From Solea solea (lineage: Eukaryota; Chordata; Actinopteri; Pleuronectiformes; Soleidae), in the NCBI RefSeq assembly GCF_958295425.1, contig NC_081138.1, positions 24,099,886 to 24,163,885 of the forward strand: a stretch of 64,000 nucleotides of DNA. Direction: 5' to 3'. The notes under the pieces are model-generated. The model was given only the letters and a program-made list of their open reading frames with translations, had not been told where the DNA came from and ran no database searches. Each line of letters starts with the position of its first letter. Position 1 is the first letter of the stretch. Both the position numbers and the translations under genes were made by a program. Shown piece by piece: positions 51,819 to 61,516 of this stretch.

Positions 51819-51830
51819 GTTTGTGTGTGT
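51782..51830. repeat. (TG)n microsatellite
   Basis: TG run with single C and T interruptions. Confidence 0.9.
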
Positions 51831-52365
51831 AACACAATCGTGGCCCGTCTCTGTTCCTGCTGCATCTCATCCTCCATCTTTTGTTTCCCTCTTTCTACTG
51901 GAACATCATTTTGTGGGTGCCTCTCCGCTGCAGGGCCCCCCCACAGGGGACTACACACACACACACATAGCCTTTAACCGAACCACAACCTCAAATATTA
52001 AACTTGACCAGTTTCTCAGAACCAGGTTTTTAACTACTGGTCCTGAAAAGGTCAGCATTTATGCCGGTAAAGGTCCCAACGAGAGACCAAATTCAAGTAT
52101 CCACACACATACACACCCACAAACACAAACTTGGGCCCCTGTTTCTACGTGTGAGTGTGTGTGAGTGTGAGTGTGTGTGAGTGTGTGTGTATCGGTGGCA
52201 GTGGCGAGTGTAGCCCGCCAACCTCGTCAGCTTCATTAGGTTCATGATGGTCCATCCATGAGAGGATGGGAGTGTGTGCGTGTGTGTCTGCTCCAGCCTT
52301 TTACCCCCTCCAGCGTCTCCTTGAGCTGTGATCAGCCCCTCCTGGCCCCCAACCCCTTTGACAAC

Positions 52366-52391
52366 CCCCCCCCCCCCCCACTCCCACTCCC

Positions 52392-52421
<30 letters not shown>
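52366..52421. repeat. poly-C then (CA)n
   Basis: A C run at about 52366-52379 and CA units at 52392-52421. Confidence 0.9.
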
Positions 52422-52425
<4 letters not shown>

Positions 52426-52805
52426 CACAGCAGCCACCCCTTTGCTTCAGCTCAGCGCTGCCACCAAAAGGCTTGTGAGGATTTGTCAGCCAGATGTGAC
52501 AAGATTGTCAGGAGGGTAGGCGAGGAAAGAGGGAGATCTGATATTAATCAGAGCGTATAGCTGGGAGCCAAACTCTCTCAGACTCGGTGTACTAACATGT
52601 TCCCCTCATTTACTCGCTCTCCGAGCCAAACACTCCCTCTGAGTTCATAACGGGGGAGCAGCATACACCGGGAAGCCAACCAAACTTTGGCTCGCCTCTC
52701 TTCTCTTCCCCTCCACCTCCTCCTCCTCCTCCTCACACAAGCTCATCTCTTTGTCTTTTAAGGGTTTTTTTTTTTTTCACCTTAAAGAAGCCAACCATTT
52801 TTCTC

Positions 52806-52817
52806 ATGGATCTTCAG
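52806..52817 (+). CDS. bnc1: possible alternative first exon of bnc1, Met-Asp-Leu-Gln
   Basis: ATG GAT CTT CAG is followed directly by a textbook donor, GTAAAGAC. The phase is 0, so splicing to 60458 would give MDLQAICCTL without breaking the frame. It lies 3.1 kb inside intron 1, after a repeat-poor stretch (about 52440-52700) and a pyrimidine-rich leader. Mouse and human basonuclin 1 are reported to use more than one promoter and first exon, so an alternative start is plausible. A four-codon exon with a good donor can also arise by chance. RNA evidence is needed to decide. Confidence 0.4.
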
Positions 52818-52873
52818 GTAAAGACTTTGCTGCCTTTTTTTTTCCTGGTGTCTACTTTAGTGTTGTGTGTGTC

Positions 52874-52875
<2 letters not shown>

Positions 52876-52905
<30 letters not shown>
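52876..52905. repeat. (TG)15 microsatellite after the alternative exon
   Basis: Uninterrupted TG units 60 nt past the GTAAAG donor. Confidence 0.9.
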
Positions 52906-52907
<2 letters not shown>

Positions 52908-53476
52908 AGTGAGTGACTGCTGGATGAGTTTGAAATAATGAGTTTTTCACGCTGTCTTTGGGCTGTATGGACTCTTAATAGGCTCAAACGCAGCCTGTCA
53001 CTACTTGCACTCGCCCGGGCTTCTCCAGGGTTTGTCTTCTCCTTTTCAGGTTCAGCGCCACGTTAAAGGAATGCTTCTGAGTGTTTCTTTTCTTGTTGCT
53101 CTGTTTCACTTTTTAATTTAAAAGAACTAAACCTGGCTGCATGTCTTTAGTGACTTAAAAACAAAAGGGTACATGTTGTCAGGGGAAAACTTATCAGACA
53201 ATATCACAAATGAATGGTTTTTTTTTTTTTTTATCTACATGCTCTGTCTCACATGGCGTTAAATCATAAAGACGAGCTCGGATCCCGGCACATGTTCTGT
53301 AACCCTCACTTCAACGAACACTTGTCATCAATTAACATTTTACTACCTCGCTGTCACATAAACAACTTGGCCTTCGGTGTGATTTATTCATGAGGCTCCA
53401 TCGTACCGTGCACACGCTGACACGACGTGCTCGCACAGGCTGTGGTCAGTGGTGGCAGGGTCAGGTGTTGCAACAG

Positions 53477-53477
<1 letters not shown>

Positions 53478-53517
<40 letters not shown>
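53478..53517. repeat. (GCT)13 trinucleotide repeat in bnc1 intron 1
   Basis: Thirteen uninterrupted GCT units. The poly-Ala and Ser frames across it are artefacts. Confidence 0.95.
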
Positions 53518-55071
53518 AGGTGATATTATTGGCAAACGTGTGCATTATTAGCAGGAAATGCGAGCGGTACCAGGAGCAATGTCCTCCCACTAAATTCCTC
53601 TGTCGTTCCTGTGTGTTTTGGCTGCAGGGATCAAATATTTATTCCTTTCACTGTCAAGAGTGTGTGATTGCTTCTTCACCGCCCTGCCACAGAACTGTTT
53701 TGTTTTTCGCTGCTTTTGAACTTATTTTTGACCTTTAATTTGTGAGTGTTGTTTTTAAGCGATGCACCTTGATTAATAGATGAATCAGTCCATTAAATCA
53801 TGAGGCGTAAAATCTCGAACACTGTTTCCCAAACTACCATAAAGGAGCAAAAGATACAGATAAAAAAATTCATTTGGTAACCAGTGAATAATTGTATTGT
53901 ATTGCTCATGTAAAAGCAATTTTTAATTCAAAATGATACCATACAAAACTTGCAAGTGGCATTTTGTTATAAAATGCACAAGATTTGAAATAATATTGTG
54001 TAAAAATTAAGTAAAGAGCAACTTTATACGAAGCCAGAACATGCTTATATTGGCATCCAAAGAAAAAACTAAGTTTATACAACGTCATTTTTGTTTTTAT
54101 TCACGGTTAATAAATAATTTACTCATGTTTTATCAGCCAGTCATAAATTATTATTCATTCTTTTTGGTCTTTCCTGGCTGTGACGAGAATCAACAGCAGC
54201 CACTGGATTTTCTTCTTTTTTTCCTTCCTCATTAATGTCTCACAACTGATTTTTTTTTAAAGCATTTGTAAATTATTTATTAATCATTAATAAATGTATT
54301 AGTGAGAACTAATTAAGCCCCCCCCCCCCCATAAAGGGCTCCTTAGTCAAAAAATTGTATCATGTCATTTATGCAAACATGCAGGAAAACGTAGTCACGT
54401 AGTGAAAAAAAATACAAATCATATCCTAAATGGTAATAATAACAATAATAATAATAACGATGACAGATGATAGCAGTAATAGCTCAAATCTGGAATGTCT
54501 TCCATATGTGAAAATCATTTCTTGTGGAAATCGCAGCTGCTTTTTTTGGAAAGTCAGCTGTTTCCAGCAAAATATGTTTGAACTTGTACAAAAATGTAAG
54601 TGGTGATAATGTGTGCCACGCACTTAAGTGATCATTTTTATTTTGCTGAGAGAAATAAAAAAACTCTCACTTCTCACTTCTTCTTCTTTCTTTCTTTGCT
54701 TCTCCTCTTTTCCCCTTGTGCCATAATTGTCTTGTTAACTGATTAATGGCTGATAGTAAAATCCCCCCCCCCCCCCCACACTTGGCCATCACTCTCTCTC
54801 CTCTTCCTCTCAGAATCGCTGAGAGATTGCTCTGTTGTTACTCACTCTTTGGCACCAGCGCCGCTTGTTTCCCCCCATTGAGTGTCAGTTAGTGCCGGGC
54901 TGCTGCTAATTGATTAGCTTTCCACTGCATTAGGGCCAACAAGTCTCTGTCCATGTCTGACCCGTCGCCGTCCAAGCAGCTGTTCATTTCTGCCGAGCTC
55001 TGTAAAACGCCGTGACTGTTCGCGACATAATGCCAAGATTTGAATTTAAGAGCCAGAAAAGGACAATTTCA

Positions 55072-55073
<2 letters not shown>

Positions 55074-55109
<36 letters not shown>
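55074..55109. repeat. (GT)18 microsatellite
   Basis: Uninterrupted GT units. Confidence 0.95.
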
Positions 55110-55110
<1 letters not shown>

Positions 55111-57464
55111 AGGGAAAGAGCAGTCTCTGAGCAGACAGAAAATGACTCTATTTGTGTGAGTCTTATGTTGCATAATACGTTTTTATGTGTACATTCCATC
55201 ACCGCCTACTTTAAAAATGTTTAAGCCGTTAATGTGATTTTCAGCATTTTTTTGTTGACATAATGTAATGAAACCCAGGAAACATGCATTCCAGCGTGCG
55301 GTCATCTACTCCCTCCACCACATGCACATAAAACCTACACACAACTGTGCAAGGAAAAAAAATGTAATCCCATATGTGTTTGATCCCGTGTTCAAGTTTC
55401 TATTTTTACATTTCCTTGAGTTTACACTTTATCTTCTAATTGTTTAATATGGTTATAATGGTTTATCTTTTCTTATCTTATCTATAGAAAGGGTTTAACT
55501 GTAACCTAAAAAGTCATTCCCACACTTCCCGCTTCTCTTCTTTTTTTTATCTTTTAAAATTGTACAATTTGGACATTCTGAGTTATATGGTTTTGTTGTT
55601 ATATAGTTTTTATTTTAGACCCACAATTCATTATACGGGGTATAGTATTTATTTTTCTTGAGACCAATGCTTGATATCTAGCATAGGTCACAGGTCACAA
55701 AGGAGCCAGATGTCACTTACAGTAGATCTGCATACAAATTAATTCAAATCAAATCGAATAAATCTAATTAAAAATCACATTTTGCTTCAGTGGCCTTTTA
55801 CAATTTGTCCTTAGGGTGAAATTTAACAAAGAAAAAGAAGAATTTTAACTGATTAGATGTTTGTCAGACCCTAATGAAGACTTAAAGGGGTAGTTCTTTT
55901 AAGTGAGTATGTGTGCGGTATCGACACATGGACGCTTGTCCTCCCTGAAAACAACAGTCACACTGTGAAACAGCCTTTCCTGACTGTAACATGACGTTTG
56001 TGTCACTTTTGTCACTCTCTGCACCTTCTCAAGTCTATTGAGAAAACCATTGATTTTACATCGCGGCACACAGGGGCGTTGTTGATCCGCCGTTGTCGTC
56101 CAGCAGGAAGTGTGTCTAACATTGTGTCTTTAGAGAAGAACGGAACGGCTAAAAACACAGATTTTCTCTTTAGACTGAGGAAAACAAGTGGTTCACAAAC
56201 TGTCACTTTGCCTTCACACTGACGCGATTGTAAACTCGCTATAGCTTGCTAACGGAAACCATGACGACCGTACAGTGATATTACGGAGCAGATGAATAAT
56301 TTTTAAAAGGGTGGACATGTTGTTGAACCTCTGTAAAAGCAAGTAAGGAATTTTAACTGTCGTTTTCTTCCTGATATCATGCACAAAACATTCTTAAAGG
56401 AGCAAACCGCAGGGAGACGGCACTGCAGTCCACAGCATCTTGCTTATCCTGCATCTCCGGGTTTTGTCAGTGTAACGACTCGTGTCTTCACTTCACCTCA
56501 CAATTCTTTTCCCTTCAGCTCACCTTCGCTCTCTCTCTCTCTCTAACCTGCCGTCACGGCCTCCTTTCATCCTGCACAGTCTGCCCCCGTGAGTGCACGC
56601 TCTCAATTAAGTTGTCTTTAACAGCAGCAATAGACAGGGAGGGGACCGGTGGCAGAATCGAGGCACACACATGCAGCATGAATATGTGACTTAAGAAAAA
56701 GTAGTGCTGCCAATGAGACGCACAAAGAGAAACTATACAGACAAAGATGTTCAAAAAGAGACAGAGAGCATGGCTGTGCAGGTTGGTGGTGTCAGGAGAA
56801 GACGCAGCCGCTTAGAAGACGCCTTTTATCCGATGATAATGATGGACAAGTTGTGAGGAGCATTTAATTACTCCTTTCACTTTTTCAAAGTCCTTCCTTT
56901 GTTCAGTTTGCTCGGTTTTGCTGGTGTTAACTTCTCGTCGCGTGACCTCAGTGTCATGCGGCAGTCGGGGCCTTAAGTATTTTTGTTTTAACTTGTCAGG
57001 TGACACTGTTTTCAAGGTCAAGAGTGAACTGGCAGATGAAAGATGCTCAGAGCTCATGGAAGTGTCGTGCTCTTAAAGGATTCAACTTAAAGACAGAGTT
57101 TTTCTGTGTGATGTAATGCAAAAATCATTGATTTTATCTTTGAACTAAGGGGTTTACGAGGATAGATATATATTAATAGGTATACAGTAGTTATAGAATA
57201 GATATTTAATATTTCTGTTGGAAAAGGTTGTTTAAGAGTTTTTCTGCATCACCCCGTGATGAAAATATCTCAGGTCTCTCAAACGAAGCGAGCACACTCG
57301 GACCAAACTGGTCTTTGTGGACTCTGTGATAAAGTCTGGACTGCTGTCATCATTACAAGTGAAGATGCACAGGCATCTTGTTCTTCTGGTTTGTTTCTCC
57401 ACACACAAGTAACAACAGCAAACCTGCAGCTGCAAAGCTGAGGTGGTGGAACTGACGCGCACCC

Positions 57465-57700
57465 CAGCCAGAGTCTTAAGGTCCTCTGACCAACTGCTGC
57501 TGGAGGATCCTCAAACCAGACTTAAGTCCAGAGGTGACAAGGCCTGTGCCGTGTGCTGCCATGAGACTCTGGAACAGTCTCACCTTCGATATTAGAACCT
57601 CCCAGAAACTAGAGACTCCAAAATCCTCCTTTAAAATCCACTTCTATGCTTTGGTCGACTGCTGTGGTTTTAAAGGTGCACATTTATAATGTGTTTGTCG
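57465..57700 (+). mobile_element. LINE reverse-transcriptase C-terminal fragment
   Basis: One frame reads AAMRLWNSLTFDIR and, a little further, SSFKIHFYALV. This is the RLWNSLP...IR...SFK..LKTHLF pattern at the end of L2/Rex-type ORF2 proteins. It is a short relic in bnc1 intron 1. Confidence 0.55.
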
Positions 57701-58321
57701 CACCATCATTTCTACTCCTAATATTATTTGTTTCTCCATCTTTTGCATGAACAACCAACCCCTGACTTTATTGTTTATCACCTTTTTAACACATAATACG
57801 TGGGACCAAACAATGCCAATCAGAGGGCGTGTCGGGGGAAGGCAGAGTCGATTCGCGCCGAGCGGCGTTAAACTGTGCATGACTGAAATAGAGAATGCGA
57901 TGTCGCATTATAGCGTTGTACTGTAGTGTTGGCTTCAAAAACACTGGCCCAGCCGCATCATTTCTTGCAATTAGACTTCTTGTCATTGATTTAACTGATG
58001 TGTGCAAACAGCCGCATGAGAGAGAGGGAGAGAGAGAGAGAGAGACGCAGTGCTGGCCTTCGCCGCCATATCTCCTCTTCTCCTGAAATGGAGAAGAGGA
58101 ATGAAATGGCACAGTCTATGTCCAAAAAAACATATATGACATCATTTAATATAACTCAATGTAATTTTAACTCATCAGTGTATGACATGATACACTGTAT
58201 AAAACACTGTATAAAACTCACACTGTATAATAACAGATGTTTCTATGAGCTGATACAAATTATACAATTCATATATGTTTTAATCCCGTATTGTCATAGA
58301 TCCACCAATTGAGAGGATTAA

Positions 58322-58760
58322 CCCTTTACACAATTTACAATGCCAAATGTCCGCCTGATCTTTTTTGCTTATTTTAAGCATAAAAGGGTCAAAAAAATGT
58401 CAATTTTTCCCGGAATAACTGGCACATTTGAGTGTATTAACAATTTAAAATGAAGAAAAACAAAAAGGTTCCTTTAGAAAAAAAACCTGTAGTTCTACCA
58501 GATTTTGCGGTATAAATTATAAAACATATTTAAAATAATATTTGTTTGAGTCTTTATCTCAATGTCTGAAAACAGGCCAAAAAATGTAAACTATGTTCAG
58601 GCGTTTTTCCAACTCTCTCCTCTCTGGTGACGAAGACGCTGATTCGCCGTCTTCCTGCAACAGTGCGAGTGAAATTACCGTAATAACCACATGTTGGCTT
58701 TGACGTGCAACTTCTGTGTGGATTTTTTTTCTCCTTCTGTGAAACCACTGATTAAGATAA
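58322..58760 (-). mobile_element. piggyBac-like element remnant, second copy
   Basis: It starts TTAA-CCCTTTACAC and aligns with the copy at 24511 along its length, including GAAATTACCGTAATAACCAC. The coding remnant (SKPTCGYYGNF) is broken by a frame change after GNFT, and the right end is not clear. It lies in bnc1 intron 1. Confidence 0.55.
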
Positions 58761-60457
58761 ATAAATCAGAAGTTGACTATGTATTGGAAAGTGAATGTGC
58801 CACAGGAGGTGCACAGATCCACAGTGGATTGGTCTAATTGGGTCATGTTGTTTCTTGGTGTTCTACGATGACGGGATTATACCTCGCAACAGTCCCAAGG
58901 AGGCCGAGCTGCCCGGGCCGGACACAGAGCCCAACAGGGAGGGTGATAGAGCGAACGCAAAGGACTGAAGGCCAGAGCTATGGCACAATGTTTCAAGGCC
59001 AGGTAGCTGCCACCACCTTCATCTTTGGTCAGTTTATCCATCCTAATGATGAGAGGTTATTGTAAGGTGGAAATAATGTGATGCCAAGATCTCAAGGACG
59101 AGCTCAGCCTCGAGCGCAGAACCAAGTGAATGACTAAATGAGGAGGAGGAGGCCCCCTACCCTTCCACCCACCCACACTTTTTCTCCTTCTCCGCCTATG
59201 GAGGGAGGGAGGGAGAGAGAGAGAGGGAGCTCCAGCGAGGAGCTACGCATGCCGCTCATGTATACTAAAACCCCACTGATCATGCATTATAGATGCAGAG
59301 GGAGAGAGGTGCCGTAGCACAACCACTCCAAGGTTTTCAGCATGTAGCACTAACAACACTGGCTTTGATCATAAATCTGATGATGCTTTTCCCTTGGTTC
59401 CTGGTGTGTGAATGATTTTTTGTGTCCATAAGCAGATGAAGAAGGGAAGCGGGGGTCAGTTTCAGTGTATCAGTGCTGTGGAGTCAGTGCCAAGTCAGCA
59501 GCTATACCCACAAAAACAGACTTATTACTCCGGCTGGCTCCTCACTTCAAGTCTCCGACAGTCTGTCCACTGCACTTTCCTGCATGTTTGAAAAAAAACA
59601 AACATTAACCAGTACTCTGACCTGTGTGTGTGTCTGCCCTGTACACACACACAGGTAAACAGGGCAATGTGAGATACACAGAGGGAAAAACGTCCAATGT
59701 GCTCCTTCTATTTTCCTTTCTTTTCTGTGAACTTGACAGTCATACATTTTTCATGTGTAATATAAGACGAGCTACAAACACACTCAAATACACCTTGACA
59801 GCACAGTCACAAGGATGATATTCACTTCCTTAAATATTTATATACCCTATCACACATGTTGCTCTCATGTCACACAGCTATATATATATATATATTATTT
59901 TTTTACGTAATATTTAGTGAAACAATGTGAATAGAATAGTCACCGCCTTCATGTAGATCAGGCTTACGTCTATATGGTTTTCCTGGATGTATAGAAATGT
60001 GATCAGATATTAGATCTTTGTATTTATTCACAGCCTTGGGGCGCAGTCATTAAGCCACAACCAAAATGTCTGAACCACTCACAGGTCCTTCATGAACAAG
60101 TGTACTTTTTTACAAATATGACTTGGGGTGTTTGCACAAAAAAGCGACCATCATTTGTGCAAATGTGCACGACACACTTTGTTTTGTCTCTGTTGTGTCC
60201 TCATAAAAGCCATATTCACTGTAGTTAATTTGTTTTGATGGACACTTGTTGTGACAATCAAGGCTGTGAGTGGCTAACGTAGTCTGTCAAAATAATAAGA
60301 AATTAAAGAAACCTTTGACTTCTGGGTCATGGCCAATCGTTGGACTTTTGTGTCCAAAAACACTGTGTGAATTTAAAGTGAGCGTTGAGTGTTGCATTAT
60401 TTCTGTAAAATGGGAATTCATTTTCAGCTTCTCTCGTTCTTTTTTTTTTTAAAACAG

Positions 60458-60560
60458 GCTATCTGCTGCACTCTGGTGAACTGTAACTGTGACAGCTTCA
60501 AGCCTGGGAAGCTCAAGAGACGGCAGTGTGAAAACTGCAAGCATGGATGGGTCGCACACG
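60458..60560 (+). CDS. bnc1: bnc1 coding exon 2: Cys-rich N-terminal motif
   Basis: The exon has 34 whole codons plus one base (residues 4-37 and the first base of codon 38). The acceptor is a long T run ending AAAACAG, and the donor is GTAAGA at 60561. The peptide holds the basonuclin N-terminal signature: Cys at 6, 7, 12 and 14, the run SFKPGK at 16-21, and Cys27-x-x-Cys30 leading into KHGWVAH at 31-37. The Cys/His spacing suggests a small metal-binding unit, which is inference. SFKPGK and the following ALSKL look more like basonuclin 1 than basonuclin 2, from memory of the two families. Basonuclins are nuclear zinc-finger proteins of basal keratinocytes and germ cells; basonuclin 1 is reported to act on rRNA gene promoters. 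Confidence 0.92.
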
Positions 60561-61234
60561 GTAAGATTTCGTTGTTTTTTTTTTATAAAGTCTCTGACTC
60601 TGAGATTTCTGCCTGAAACGCTCATGCGGTAGAGCTGAGTGGAGTTCTGCTCATGCTCAACTTGAACTTTGTGTATTGAAGAGCATTTTTGAAGATCCAC
60701 GCATCCATAATCTCTTATCCTGACACACCCAAACATGCCGCCATGGTTGCAGGACAGGTGCATGTCTCGGTTTTTCGTTTTTTGTCTTTATTATGACTCA
60801 TAAATGAAACTATGTTTTCTGTGAGAGCAACCAAGTGTTGACACTTGGTTGCTGAAAACCTGACCTCTCACCATTATATTTATAAAACACATTTTGACAC
60901 TCAAAATGTGTATTACTCTGTACTGTTGACTTACTGTCTTCGTTCATTTATAAAGTCATAATAACTTTGTAAACTTTCGGTTAGATGTAACCATCGTGCG
61001 GGGCCCATCTCTTTCTCGAAACATAAAAAAAAAAAATGTCATCCTCGCTGTCACCGCACTCTCCATGGAGCACTAATGGAGCGTAATAACTGAAGGAGTA
61101 ATCACTCAGTGTTGTCATAGCTGCTCAGACTTACTCTTTCTCTCACACACTTTTCAGAACCACACATTCTATTGTTTTTCTGTATCGTGTTTTCTCTTCA
61201 GGGATTCTATAGTTTCAGGTTGTCTAATCCAGTC

Positions 61235-61275
<41 letters not shown>

Positions 61276-61280
61276 TCTAG
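60561..61280 (+). other. bnc1 intron 2 (720 nt)
   Basis: A short intron between GTAAGA and TATTCTAG. It contains no recognisable repeat other than the terminal (TG)n tract. A good branch-point match, TCTAATC at 61223-61229, lies about 54 nt before the acceptor. Confidence 0.85.
61241..61280 (+). promoter_or_regulatory. (TG)14 tract at the exon 3 splice acceptor
   Basis: TG dinucleotides run from 61241 to 61269 and are followed by only 11 nt (ATATATTCTAG) before exon 3. The usual pyrimidine tract is therefore replaced by UG repeats. UG tracts in this position are known to bind TDP-43 and weaken exon use, as in CFTR exon 9. Confidence 0.7.
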
Positions 61281-61516
61281 CCCTGAGTAAGCTCAAGGTG
61301 CACCACATGTACCAGAGCAGCCAGGTGGAGATCGTGCACTCCAATGTGGTGTTCGACATCTGCAGCCTGATGCTGTACGGCACCCAAGCCATTCCCATTC
61401 GCCTCAAGATCCTCCTGGACCGCCTCTTCTCTGTCCTCAAGCAGGAGGAGGTCATCCAGATCCTCAACGCCCTCGACTGGACCCTGCAGGACTACATACG
61501 AGGATATGTGCTCCAG
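61281..61516 (+). CDS. bnc1: bnc1 coding exon 3: conserved N-terminal domain
   Basis: The exon is 236 nt and completes the split Ala38 codon, then runs to Gln116, ending in phase 0. The acceptor is TATATATTCTAG and the donor is CTCCAG|GTGAGG. The peptide is very close to known basonuclins: [47 protein letters not shown] and [16 protein letters not shown] follow one another without gaps. This is the block shared by basonuclins 1 and 2 ahead of the zinc fingers. [16 protein letters not shown] has the form I recall for basonuclin 1; basonuclin 2 has a Gly-x-Gly-Trp-type variant there. The open frame runs on into the intron after the donor without similarity, so the GTGAGG donor is preferred. Confidence 0.93.

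Larger units (their letters stand above)
49678..60457 (+). other. bnc1 intron 1 (10.8 kb)
   Basis: The intron runs from donor GTAGGG to acceptor AAAACAG. It holds a CT-rich tract and a (CA)n just after the donor, the possible alternative first exon at 52806, many CA/TG microsatellites, a CTG trinucleotide run (53478-53517), poly-C runs, a LINE 3' fragment (57465-57700), a piggyBac-like remnant (58322-58760) and several repeat-free stretches (50750-50920, 54830-55060, 58790-59110). I see no other convincing coding exon. Confidence 0.7.

Noticed and set aside
53384..53738. Poly-Ala open frames on both strands
   Set aside because: Produced by the (GCT)13 repeat; the flanks look non-coding.
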